NCBI GenBank assembly: GCA_023442775.1
Contig: JAEZXH010000010.1
Location: 12,828-76,827, forward strand
DNA: 64,000 nt
Source: Bacillota bacterium
GTDB taxonomy: Bacteria > Bacillota > Clostridia > Tissierellales > Peptoniphilaceae
Direction: 5' to 3'
Below the pieces are notes generated by a model. That model worked only from the letters and a program-made list of their open reading frames with translations. It was not told where the DNA came from and made no database searches. The first letter of the stretch is position 1. Each line of letters begins with the position of its first letter. The position numbers and the translations under genes are program-made. This document shows, piece after piece, positions 25,601 through 32,323 of the stretch.

Positions 25601-26035
25601 ATCCCCCCTCAGCGCACGAACCAAATCTTCACCCCAAGGGCAGTGGTCAAGGAGATGGCAGATCTTCTTGAGAAGGAAAATCCCGGCTGCTTCGGCGACC
25701 CGGAGGCGACCTTCGCCGACCTCTACATGAAGTCGGGGATGTACATTACCGAGATTGTGAAACGCCTCTTCCGAAGCGAGGCAATGAAAGCCCGATTCCC
25801 CGACGACCACGCCCGCCTCATCCACATCTTCAATCACCAGGTCTATGGCTGTGCGCCGACGGAGCTCATCTATAAAATCTGCGAGAACTACATCCTCGGC
25901 TTCTCCGAGGAGCTTCCCATCAAGGAGCACCACATCCGCCGCTTCGATGTACTGGAATGCTTGAAGGGGGAAGAGAGTTTTGAAGAGGCTCTTCAGAAGG
26001 TCTTTGGAATTTCCAAATCGTCTTCTCCCCACTAA
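22622..26035 (+). CDS. Restriction subunit: GIY-YIG-like nuclease, superfamily 2 helicase and degenerate methylase-like tail
   Basis: This 1137-residue protein has four parts. Residues ~15-115 resemble the T5orf172/MUG113 branch of GIY-YIG nucleases (CYAYVT, WTKIGYTTRD, EF, HREWFHID). Residues ~125-570 form a DEAD/DEAH-type translocase with KPRFGKTLA (motif I), LLIIDESHEG (motif II), LHLSGTPF (motif III) and GVTVPEWTAV. A charged coiled-coil-rich middle follows. Residues ~1000-1090 resemble a methylase start (NQIFTPRAVVKEM, then FADLYMKSGMYITE), with no NPPY motif. It probably cleaves unmethylated DNA after ATP-driven translocation, together with the adjacent methylase. The ATG follows AAGGAGATGGTGTG and overlaps the methylase stop. 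Confidence 0.82.
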   Translation: MKELRLDTFEHLVPQCYAYVTPGVAKHEGWTKIGYTTRDVEERILEQTRTVGLDADICWSRLATYTKKPFGTFTDKEFHAYLEHQGIEREPHREWFHIDPDTAEKLFADFSAHDGHLAKGDAPISYRLRKEQEEAVSRTLSYFKTHDEGKFLWNAKPRFGKTLAAYDLIKRLGAEKVLVITNRPAVAQSWVDDYNTFLGPSSGYVFVSHLKNIQGAKNVYTREEYLKSLSDEEKNLIEFVSLQDIKGSIYFGGEFDKLSELRADGGIHWDLLIIDESHEGVATEKTDVALDRIKRKATLHLSGTPFKDLANQTFPEEAIYNWTYADEQGRKASWGEREEERGEENPYETLPELQLYTYQMSEVLRDTLLDGVSIDEKEVEKVAFDLNEFFSTKENGEFVYDDAVNKFLDALTKNPRFPFSTDELRAELAHTFWLLDRVNSAKALAKKLQVHPYFKDYKVVVAAGDGRTEGMDEEAKQEHSLKKVRDAIANKENAPTITLSVGQLTTGVTVPEWTAVLMLCNMTSPALYMQAAFRAQNPWVRPTAMGMVMKKRAYVFDFDPARTLTIFDEFANDLIPAHATGHLTQAERKDNVRELLNFFPVYGEDEEGEMVLLDAERVLTIPRRIHAREVVDRGFMSNFLFANIGAIFSAPKEVVEVINRFQPVDAPKSSRPLEIDENTRAELYLNDKGEVEMPEEVVIGLSKDIFGEKIYSPMAQLVEEKTEELQDTSAEEILEKKNPAKDLTKLFAGPMTDIVLDTLKEKAPFPVKTSTANAISRSIHDAVGQEVREVVTDYTVEKNQRERAFQKRLQRAQEEKVPMAEIAAMREEHEKGLADLKQSAKTRLKEKIETHEFISSIYQDATEIGVKDKSENERKSYEDAIRDHLRGFSRTIPAFLMAYGTEDTTLANFDSLVPDHVFLEVTYNPQAKEGITLKDFRLLRDGGEFKKDGEIVHFPGHLFDEVVFNDAVAEFMRRKKELANYFDESQEKDIFDYIPPQRTNQIFTPRAVVKEMADLLEKENPGCFGDPEATFADLYMKSGMYITEIVKRLFRSEAMKARFPDDHARLIHIFNHQVYGCAPTELIYKICENYILGFSEELPIKEHHIRRFDVLECLKGEESFEEALQKVFGISKSSSPH

Positions 26036-26063
26036 AAAAGAGACCCGCTCGGGTCTCTTTTTT
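26034..26063. terminator. Bidirectional terminator after the restriction system
   Basis: AAAAAAGAGACCC/GGGTCTCTTTTTT hairpin with runs on both sides, between convergent genes. Confidence 0.92.
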
Positions 26064-26083
26064 CATTGCATTCTTATGAAGGA

Positions 26084-26929
26084 TCACAAAGGATGCACCG
26101 ACGTGATCACAGAAAACAAGAACTCATAGAGAAGAAGAAGTCCTAGTGGAACGCCCACATAGGAAAAAGACACCGCTGGAGGATCCACCGATAGGCCTCC
26201 TTCCCAGGTCAGTTTTTTACGGACTCCCAGCACGACCAGAAGAATGATCCCCAAGAGTGCCAAGATGGCGATGACAGGTGCCATGGACCGATAGAGTTCA
26301 CTACAGGTGACGAAGATGTTGTTCAGCACATGAAGAATGATCGCATTGCGCAGTCCATAATGATACTTCGCATAACCAAAGACCAGACCACACCCTGCAG
26401 CGGCAATGGCCTGATAGAGATCATGATGCATAAATCCAAAGAGAATCGCTGAAAAAATCACAGCCCGCTTCGCCCCGTAGGGTTCTAAGAGATGTTGCAC
26501 CCCTCCTCGATAGATGATCTCTTCAATGGCAGGTCCGATGATGCAGCTATAGACCACAAACATAGGCGTATTTTGTACGATCAAATCCTCCATGTTTGAG
26601 TTCTTCGCCGTCCATCCTAGTGCCTTGAGAAGGGTTTCTATGGGAAGAGTTAGCATAGCTCCGAGAAAATTTAATGCGACACAGCAGAGGAAGAGGAGAA
26701 GAATCACCTTGAGAGAGATCCACCGACTCCGACGAATCTCCTCGAGATAATCCTCCACCCCTCGCCCCCACAGCACCAAGGGCAAGACGGCGCAAATCGC
26801 TGAAATGAGAAGATAGAGCCCCTCATCTCGAATCAGCCCCGAACGCATGAGCCCTTGGGACACCCCGAGGAAGATAAAGGTTTGTAACCAAAGGGCGATG
26901 AGAATTTTTTTAATCTTTTGACTACTCAC
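26084..26929 (-). CDS. CPBP-family intramembrane glutamic metalloprotease (CAAX protease-like)
   Basis: This 281-residue polytopic protein has the ABI/CPBP motifs: EEIIYRGG (catalytic Glu pair) around residue 137, FGFMHHDLY (His) around residue 165, and a late LHVLNNIF (His/Asn). Such proteins are intramembrane proteases; in Firmicutes several serve bacteriocin self-immunity, but the substrate here is unknown. The start is GTG at 26929 after GAAGGAGAAATTT. The gene is AT-richer than its neighbours and stands between two housekeeping blocks, so acquisition by transfer is possible. Confidence 0.85.
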   Translation of the reverse strand: MSSQKIKKILIALWLQTFIFLGVSQGLMRSGLIRDEGLYLLISAICAVLPLVLWGRGVEDYLEEIRRSRWISLKVILLLFLCCVALNFLGAMLTLPIETLLKALGWTAKNSNMEDLIVQNTPMFVVYSCIIGPAIEEIIYRGGVQHLLEPYGAKRAVIFSAILFGFMHHDLYQAIAAAGCGLVFGYAKYHYGLRNAIILHVLNNIFVTCSELYRSMAPVIAILALLGIILLVVLGVRKKLTWEGGLSVDPPAVSFSYVGVPLGLLLLYEFLFSVITSVHPL

Positions 26930-26953
26930 AAATTTCTCCTTCGTCCACGCCTC

Positions 26954-28240
26954 TTATTTCTTGGGAATGAGTCGATCTTGACCGCCCATGTAGGGTTGAA
27001 GGGGGGCGGGGATTTTCACGCTGCCGTCTTTTTGCAAGAGGTTTTCCAAGAAGGCAATGAGCATCCGTGGCGGTGCGACCACCGTATTGTTCAAGGTGTG
27101 AGCGAAGTAGTTGCCCTTTTCCCCACGGAGGCGAATCCCGAGGCGACGGGCTTGGGCGTCTCCCAAGTTGGAGCAGCTTCCTACTTCAAAGTACTTGTTT
27201 TGACGGGGGGAGAAGGCTTCGACGTCGAGGCTCTTCACCTTCAAATCCGCCAGGTCCCCACTGCAGCACTCCAGGGTGCGCACGGGAATCTCAAGGCTTC
27301 TGAAGAAGTCCACGGTGTTCTTCCAGAGTTGGTCGAACCAATAGGGGCTCTCCTCGGGTTTGCAGATGACCACCATCTCCTGCTTTTCGAATTGGTGAAT
27401 CCGATAGACGCCACGCTCTTCGATGCCGTGGGCGCCGACTTCCTTCCGGAAACAGGGGGAATAGGAGGTGAGGCACTGGGGCATGGTCTCCTCGTCTTGA
27501 ATGGTGTCGATGAATTTCCCGATCATCGAGTGCTCACTGGTGCCGATGAGGTAGAGGTCCTCCCCTTCGATTTTGTACATCATGTTTTCCATTTCGGCGA
27601 AGCTCATGACCCCGGTAACCACTTGGGAGCGAATCATGAAGGGGGGCACGTAGTAGGTGAAGCCACGGTCGATCATGAAATCCCGGGCGTAGGCGAGGAT
27701 GGCGGAATGGAGTCGGGCGATGTCGCCTTTTAAGTAATAGAAGCCGTTGCCAGAGGTGCGGCGGGCGGCGTCTAGGTCCACGCCATCAAAGCGCTCCATA
27801 ATATCAATGTGGTAGGGAATCTCATAATCGGGGATGATGGGCTCGCCGAACCGTTCAATTTCCACGTTCTCCTGGTCGTCCTTCCCGATGGGCACCGAGG
27901 GGTCGATGATGTTGGGGATGACGAGCATCTTTTCCCGGAGGTCCTTGGCGAGGGTCTTTTCTCTTTCCTCGAGCTCTTCCAGTTCTCTGTTGATGTCGCC
28001 GACCTTGGCCTTCACTTCGTTTGCCTTTTCAATCTCCTTCTTCGCCATGAGGGCGCCGATTTCCTTGGAGATCTTGTTGCGCTCCCCGCGCAGGGCGTCA
28101 GCTCTCGTCTTCGCCTCGCGAAGGGCTTCATCGAGGGAGACCACCTCGTCGACGAGGGGGAGTTTTTCCTCTTGGAATTTCTTCTTGATGTTTTCTTTCG
28201 TCTCTTCGACGTGCTCTCGCACCCATTTGATATCGAGCAT
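26954..28240 (-). CDS. serS: Seryl-tRNA synthetase
   Basis: This 428-residue class II synthetase charges tRNA-Ser. The N-terminal coiled-coil arm (residues ~30-100) binds the long variable arm of tRNA-Ser. Motif 2 (FRKEVGAHG) and motif 3 (RMLIAFLENLLQ) are clear, with the Ser-binding region TSEHSMIGKF. The start follows GAAAGGAAATACC. It is the second gene of a transcript led by a T-box and a PH-domain gene, so serine starvation should induce it. Confidence 0.97.
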   Translation of the reverse strand: MLDIKWVREHVEETKENIKKKFQEEKLPLVDEVVSLDEALREAKTRADALRGERNKISKEIGALMAKKEIEKANEVKAKVGDINRELEELEEREKTLAKDLREKMLVIPNIIDPSVPIGKDDQENVEIERFGEPIIPDYEIPYHIDIMERFDGVDLDAARRTSGNGFYYLKGDIARLHSAILAYARDFMIDRGFTYYVPPFMIRSQVVTGVMSFAEMENMMYKIEGEDLYLIGTSEHSMIGKFIDTIQDEETMPQCLTSYSPCFRKEVGAHGIEERGVYRIHQFEKQEMVVICKPEESPYWFDQLWKNTVDFFRSLEIPVRTLECCSGDLADLKVKSLDVEAFSPRQNKYFEVGSCSNLGDAQARRLGIRLRGEKGNYFAHTLNNTVVAPPRMLIAFLENLLQKDGSVKIPAPLQPYMGGQDRLIPKK

Positions 28241-28252
28241 GGTATTTCCTTT

Positions 28253-28666
28253 CTAGTAAGCCCTTTTGATGGCGTCTACAGTATCCTTTGTAAGGTGTCC
28301 CTCGAGGACCGCATAGGCGAGGAGTTTGTCAATGGCCCGGACGTTGATGTCCTTCTTGAGGTTCAGCTTCATCTTCCCCACTCGGGTCCAAAGCTCCACC
28401 TCGGCAGTGAAATCCAAGGTCCCTGCGTTTTCCGAGGAGAACATGAGGATGGAGGAATAGGGGATGGTGAAGACTTCAATCTTCTTTCCCGTCACTCCTT
28501 GGGCGTCTCGGATGATGAGGCGTCTGTCGGTAAATGTGGCACTGTCTCTTACGGTCTTAAAGGACCAGAGGGCCACTTCGCCCTCGATGAGAAGATCTTC
28601 CACGATCTCCGGCGTGGGAATCTCCTTGGAAAAGACCCAGGTGAGGGGACTCAAATCACTTGGCAT
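28253..28666 (-). CDS. PH-domain-like protein co-transcribed with serS
   Basis: This 137-residue protein resembles a bacterial PH domain: a strand-rich middle with SATFTDRRLIIRDAQGVTG and IPYSSILMFSSENAGT, then a C-terminal helix. It has no signal peptide, and the function is unknown. The ATG at 28666 follows AAAAGGAGGAACT; an upstream in-frame start would run through the T-box terminator. Lying between a serine-type T-box and serS, it is expected to respond to uncharged tRNA-Ser as serS does. Confidence 0.75.
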   Translation of the reverse strand: MPSDLSPLTWVFSKEIPTPEIVEDLLIEGEVALWSFKTVRDSATFTDRRLIIRDAQGVTGKKIEVFTIPYSSILMFSSENAGTLDFTAEVELWTRVGKMKLNLKKDINVRAIDKLLAYAVLEGHLTKDTVDAIKRAY

Positions 28667-28685
28667 AGTTCCTCCTTTTGGGCAC

Positions 28686-28870
28686 ACAAAAATCCCGCCC
28701 CTAAGGGACGGGATTTCCCGCGTTGCCACCCTTTTTCGCTTGCGCGCTCTTCATTAGAAAAAGGACTCCGAGGCGGATTCAAGAAGTCCCGTGACCTTCT
28801 CCCAGCGCCGAAGGCTCTCTTTACACGGGGGAGTTCCCTACTGCTCCTCTTCCTCGTCCTATGCGGTTTG
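28686..28870 (-). promoter_or_regulatory. T-box leader, probable serine specifier (UCC)
   Basis: The minus-strand leader carries the T-box core AAGGGTGGCAACGCGGG (28719-28735), followed by the terminator stem AAATCCCGTCCC/GGGGCGGGATTTTT (28688-28716). Near the end of stem I the sequence GAATCCGCC presents TCC before a purine-starting triplet, which reads as a Ser specifier codon. Uncharged tRNA-Ser should stabilise the antiterminator and allow transcription of the PH-domain gene and serS. Confidence 0.92.
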
Positions 28871-28876
28871 TGACCT

Positions 28877-28904
28877 ATTATACCACAGGAAAATTTCTTG
28901 ACAA
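28877..28904 (-). promoter_or_regulatory. Promoter of the T-box/serS transcript
   Basis: Minus-strand TTGTCA (28899-28904), 16-base spacer, and TGG-TATAAT extended -10 (28877-28882), directly upstream of the T-box leader. Confidence 0.85.
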
Positions 28905-28907
28905 GCC

Positions 28908-29420
28908 TCAGTAGCGAAGAAGACTTTCCACATTGATGCCCTCGAGGGCCTTCCGGCCGCCTAAATCGGGTAGCTCAATGAGAAAGACGCAGCCCACCAC
29001 GTCGCCTCCCAAGAACCGCACCATGTCTACCGTGGCCTTGGCGGTGCCCCCGGTGGCGAGGAGGTCGTCGACGATGACCACTCGGTCTCCCTCTTTGATG
29101 GCGTCCTTGTGCATCTCCAAGGTGTCGGTGCCGTATTCCAAGGTGTAGGTGGCCTTCACCGTCTCCGCGGGAAGTTTTCCCGGTTTACGCACGGGGACGA
29201 AGCCACAGCCGTTCTTGTAGGCGACGGGGGCTCCGACGATGAACCCTCGGGCCTCAATCCCTAAGACCACGTTGGCGTCACAGGCCTTGGCCTTCTCGGC
29301 GAGCCAGTTGATCGCCTCTTGATAGGCGTCGGCGTCCGCCAAGAGGGGGGTGATGTCTCGGAAGGTGACCCCTTCTACGGGGACGTTTTCGATGGGGCGA
29401 ATCTTCGCAGAAAGATCCAT
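28908..29420 (-). CDS. apt: Adenine phosphoribosyltransferase
   Basis: This 170-residue type I phosphoribosyltransferase makes AMP from adenine and PRPP in purine salvage. The PRPP loop VVIVDDLLATGGTA is around residue 120, and the family-typical GVTFRDITPLL and GIEARGFIVGAPVAY are present. The start ATG has AAGGAGAAATTC upstream. It follows a terminator-like hairpin after the glutaredoxin gene. Confidence 0.97.
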   Translation of the reverse strand: MDLSAKIRPIENVPVEGVTFRDITPLLADADAYQEAINWLAEKAKACDANVVLGIEARGFIVGAPVAYKNGCGFVPVRKPGKLPAETVKATYTLEYGTDTLEMHKDAIKEGDRVVIVDDLLATGGTAKATVDMVRFLGGDVVGCVFLIELPDLGGRKALEGINVESLLRY

Positions 29421-29437
29421 GAATTTCTCCTTTTCGG

Positions 29438-29466
29438 CAAAAAAGAGGCGCCGCAGCGGGCACCTC
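29438..29466 (-). terminator. Terminator between glutaredoxin gene and apt
   Basis: Minus-strand GAGGTGCC/GGCGCCTC stem with a 6-base loop and a T-run. Confidence 0.75.
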
Positions 29467-29471
29467 CATCC

Positions 29472-29702
29472 TTACTTATCCAGCAGCGTGTCGAGGCGAG
29501 CCTTGTCGAATCCGACGATTTCTTCCCCGCCGACGACGATGACGGGCACTCCCGTGTAGCCCTTGTCCATGAGCTCGGTGCGGGCAGCGGCGTCAGTTTG
29601 GACGTTCTTCTCTTCGAAGTCCACGCCCTTTTCCTTCAAGTAGTCCTTGGCCATAGTGCAATATGGGCAGGTGTTGCTGGTGTAGACGATAACTTTTTCC
29701 AC
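29472..29702 (-). CDS. Glutaredoxin-like protein
   Basis: This 76-residue thioredoxin-fold protein has the redox motif CPYC at residues 12-15 and the cis-Pro/glutathione-type region YTGVPVIVVGGEEIVGF. It probably reduces disulfides and could serve a ribonucleotide reductase (NrdH-like) or the nearby peroxide system. The start follows AAAGGGGAACACTGTG. It lies downstream of a metal-sensing ArsR gene, with a 70-base gap. Confidence 0.87.
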   Translation of the reverse strand: MEKVIVYTSNTCPYCTMAKDYLKEKGVDFEEKNVQTDAAARTELMDKGYTGVPVIVVGGEEIVGFDKARLDTLLDK

Positions 29703-29772
29703 AGTGTTCCCCTTTCTCTTCTCAAATGTCTATCCTCTTTATGCCCACTTCAGGGGCGGATGAAACAGCTTC

Positions 29773-30141
29773 TCACTCTTCCGGCTCATCTTTTCGGTGG
29801 GCGGCGTGGTCATACCCCTCTCTAAAGAGGGAGAGGACGTGGGCGTCGTCGAGGGAGTAGATGGCGCGGCGGCCGTCCTTCACGCTCTTGATGAGACGCT
29901 TCTTCTTCAGGAGGGCGAGTTGGTGGGAGATGCTCGACTGACTCATGTCCAAGAGCTCGGCGATGTCGTTGACGCAGAGGTCCTCCATGGAGAGGGCGTA
30001 GATGATCTTGAGCCGAGTCGGGTCCCCCAAAACCTTGAAGATGGAGGACAGGAGGTCCATCAAGGTCTCGTCTTCTGAAAATGCGGAAAACTTCTCCTGC
30101 ACCTCTTCGCGGCAGGCTTGGTCTTGATCGTAACGGTACAA
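29773..30141 (-). CDS. ArsR/SmtB-family repressor with CzrA-type alpha-5 metal site
   Basis: This 122-residue winged-helix repressor has VLGDPTRLKIIYAL and a recognition helix around MSQSSISHQLALLKKK. Near the C-terminus DAHVLSLFREGYDHAAH places Asp, His, His, His at offsets 0, 2, 13 and 16. This is the spacing of the Zn(II)/Co(II) alpha-5 site of CzrA and SmtB. It should dissociate from DNA when zinc or cobalt rises. The likely start is TTG at 30141 after GAGAGGAGGTATC; longer frames lack such a site. No metal exporter is adjacent, so its target is unknown. Confidence 0.83.
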   Translation of the reverse strand: MYRYDQDQACREEVQEKFSAFSEDETLMDLLSSIFKVLGDPTRLKIIYALSMEDLCVNDIAELLDMSQSSISHQLALLKKKRLIKSVKDGRRAIYSLDDAHVLSLFREGYDHAAHRKDEPEE

Positions 30142-30157
30142 AGATACCTCCTCTCTT

Positions 30158-31018
30158 CTATCTTCCCTTGGGCAGGGCCTTGGCGAGGGCGAGAAAGGAC
30201 GCCTCATCGAGGGCCTCGGCCCGGGTATTCTCTTCGATGTTTGCCTCGCCTAAGGCCTCGCGTACCTCGTCTTTACTCCAGCGCCCTTCAAAGGAGGAGA
30301 GGGCGTTTAAGAGGGTCTTTCGCCTCTTGGAGAAGGCGGCCTTCACTACGAGGAAAAACTGCTCTCCTCCCTCGGGGAGGTTCTCCTTGAGGTCCATGTG
30401 TATCACCGCCGAATCCACCCGCGGCGCAGGATAGAAGACGGTGCGAGGCACGTCGAGGACGATGGCGGCGTGGGAATAGTACTGGACGAAGACGGAGAGG
30501 GCGCCGTAGTCCTTCCCCCCAGGGGGCGCCACCATCCGCTTCGCCACCTCCTTTTGCACCATGACGGTGATGGAGGAGAGGGGGAGGTCCTGGCCCAAGA
30601 GGGCGCCGAGGATGGGCGTGGTGACGTAGTAGGGAAGATTCGCCACCACCTTCACCTTCTTCCCGGGAAAGCGACGAGCGAGCTCCTCCTTGAGGTCCAC
30701 CTTCAAGACGTCTTCAAAGAGAATCTCCACGTTCTCCAGGCCCTCGAGGGTGTCCTCGAGGACTGGGGCGAGGCGGGTGTCAATCTCCACGGCGAAGACG
30801 GATTTCGCCGCGAGGGCCAAGGCTTCTGTCAGGGTTCCAATTCCCGTGCCGATTTCTAGGATCACGTCCTCTTCTCCCACCTCGGCGCCACGGAGAATCC
30901 CCTCGACGATGTTTCCGTCGATGAGAAAGTTCTGGCCAAAACACTTTTTCGTGTCGATGCCGTGGTCCTTCATCACCTGGGCGAGGCGCGTCGGGCGATA
31001 GAGTCTATTTCTCGTCAA
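30158..31018 (-). CDS. rsmA: 16S rRNA (adenine1518-N6/adenine1519-N6) dimethyltransferase
   Basis: This ~286-residue KsgA/RsmA enzyme dimethylates two adjacent adenines in helix 45 of 16S rRNA. FGQNFLID, ILEIGTGIGTLTEAL (S-adenosylmethionine site) and VANLPYYVTTPIL (NLPY catalytic motif) are clear. Both candidate starts are TTG (31018 and 31039). The one at 31018 is preferred because AAGGGAG lies 10 bases upstream. It overlaps the end of rnmV by 14 bases, in the conserved metG-tatD-rnmV-rsmA order of Firmicutes. Confidence 0.95.
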   Translation of the reverse strand: MTRNRLYRPTRLAQVMKDHGIDTKKCFGQNFLIDGNIVEGILRGAEVGEEDVILEIGTGIGTLTEALALAAKSVFAVEIDTRLAPVLEDTLEGLENVEILFEDVLKVDLKEELARRFPGKKVKVVANLPYYVTTPILGALLGQDLPLSSITVMVQKEVAKRMVAPPGGKDYGALSVFVQYYSHAAIVLDVPRTVFYPAPRVDSAVIHMDLKENLPEGGEQFFLVVKAAFSKRRKTLLNALSSFEGRWSKDEVREALGEANIEENTRAEALDEASFLALAKALPKGR

Positions 31019-31544
31019 GGCGCTGACACTCCCTTTCAAAGTCCTCCCGGGAAATCCCGAAGTGGTTGAGGCGTTTCAAGAACTGTTTCCCATTGGCCTC
31101 CCCAAGGCCCAAGCGACGGCCCACGATGCGGCGCCGTTTCGTCGCCTCTTCTCCCATGAGGAGATTGTGGGCGAGGAGGTCCTTCGTGGAAAACTCCTCT
31201 TCTCCCTTCTCCTCCGTGGCCTTCGCCTTCTCGAGGGCGGCGCGAATCGCCTCAGGGCTTGCATTCTCCACGCCGATGTCCTCTCCGCGGATGGCGAGGT
31301 CGCGGGGCAAGAAGGCGTGTTTTGCCCGGGGAAAGAGCTTCGCCAGGTCTCGTCGAATCCGCTCCCCCATAAAGTCCGGGTCGGTCAAGATGATGATGCC
31401 CCGGTTCTTCTCTGCGGTGCCCAGGACCTTGAGGAGCCTCTTCCCATAGGCGTAGCCTCCAGTGGCCACCACCTCGGCATCGACGGCGCGGCGCACGGCG
31501 GTGATGTCGTCTCTTCCCTCGACGACGATGATCTCTCGAATCAT
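31005..31544 (-). CDS. rnmV: Ribonuclease M5 (5S rRNA maturase)
   Basis: This 179-residue TOPRIM protein matures 5S rRNA precursors. The TOPRIM Glu is in IIVVEGRDD at the N-terminus, with the Asp pair in ILTDPDFMGERIR around residue 60. The C-terminal RRIVGRRLGLGEANGKQFLKRLN is typical of the family. The ATG overlaps the tatD stop codon (ATGA), so the genes are translationally coupled. RNase M5 is characteristic of low- and mid-GC Gram-positives, which supports the Bacillota assignment. Confidence 0.95.
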   Translation of the reverse strand: MIREIIVVEGRDDITAVRRAVDAEVVATGGYAYGKRLLKVLGTAEKNRGIIILTDPDFMGERIRRDLAKLFPRAKHAFLPRDLAIRGEDIGVENASPEAIRAALEKAKATEEKGEEEFSTKDLLAHNLLMGEEATKRRRIVGRRLGLGEANGKQFLKRLNHFGISREDFERECQRLDEK

Positions 31545-32308
31545 AGGCCGTAAAACGCCCGGGTGTTGGCGTCGGTGTGCTCCACCAACTCCTCCACGTC
31601 AATGCCGCGAAGGTTCGCGATGTTCTCTGCGACGAGGCGGACGTATTTCGGCTCGTTGCGCTTGCCCCGGTAGGGGACCGGGGTGAGGTAGGGGGAGTCG
31701 GTCTCGAGGAGAAGCTTCGTCAAGGGGACTTCCTTCGCCACTTCCTTGGGGACTCGGGCGTTCTTGAAAGTGGTGGTCCCGCCGAGGGCGATGTAGGCCC
31801 CTCTCTTCGTATATTCCCGCATGAGTTCCACGCTGCCGGAATAGCAGTGAATGAGGACCCGATCCTCGGGGTGCTCTTCCATGTGGGCCTTGATGAGGTC
31901 GAAGGTCTCCTGGTCCGCCTCTCGGCTGTGGATGACGATGGGTAGTCCCAGCTCGTGGGCGAGGGCGAGTTGTCGCTTAAAGACTTGTCGCTGGACATCT
32001 CTTGGGGAGAAGTCGTAGTGAAAGTCGAGGCCAATCTCTCCCAAGGCGACGACCTTCTCTTCCTTGGCGAGTTCTCGAAGGCGGGCCTCCACCTCGTCGT
32101 CGTAGGTCTTCGCCTCGTGGGGATGGACGCCGACGGTGGCGTAAATCCGCGGGTGTTCCTTGGCGAGAGCCACCGAGGCCTCACTGGAGGGAAGGTCTGC
32201 GGCGATGTTGACCACGAGATCGATTCCTGCGGCCTCGAGGCCGCCTATGACCTCCTCTCGGTCGACGTCGAAATCCTCGTCGTCTAGGTGTGCGTGGGAA
32301 TCAATCAT
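31541..32308 (-). CDS. tatD: TatD-family metal-dependent deoxyribonuclease
   Basis: This 255-residue TIM-barrel hydrolase begins MIDSHAHLDD, whose His pair binds metal. It also has ALGEIGLDFHYD (metal Glu), IVIHSREADQ and LLLETDSPYLTP (late Asp). TatD enzymes are 3'-5' DNases/RNases linked to DNA repair and turnover. The start follows GAAAGGACCATCC. It sits between metG and rnmV, as in many Firmicutes. Confidence 0.95.
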   Translation of the reverse strand: MIDSHAHLDDEDFDVDREEVIGGLEAAGIDLVVNIAADLPSSEASVALAKEHPRIYATVGVHPHEAKTYDDEVEARLRELAKEEKVVALGEIGLDFHYDFSPRDVQRQVFKRQLALAHELGLPIVIHSREADQETFDLIKAHMEEHPEDRVLIHCYSGSVELMREYTKRGAYIALGGTTTFKNARVPKEVAKEVPLTKLLLETDSPYLTPVPYRGKRNEPKYVRLVAENIANLRGIDVEELVEHTDANTRAFYGL

Positions 32309-32323
32309 GGATGGTCCTTTCTA

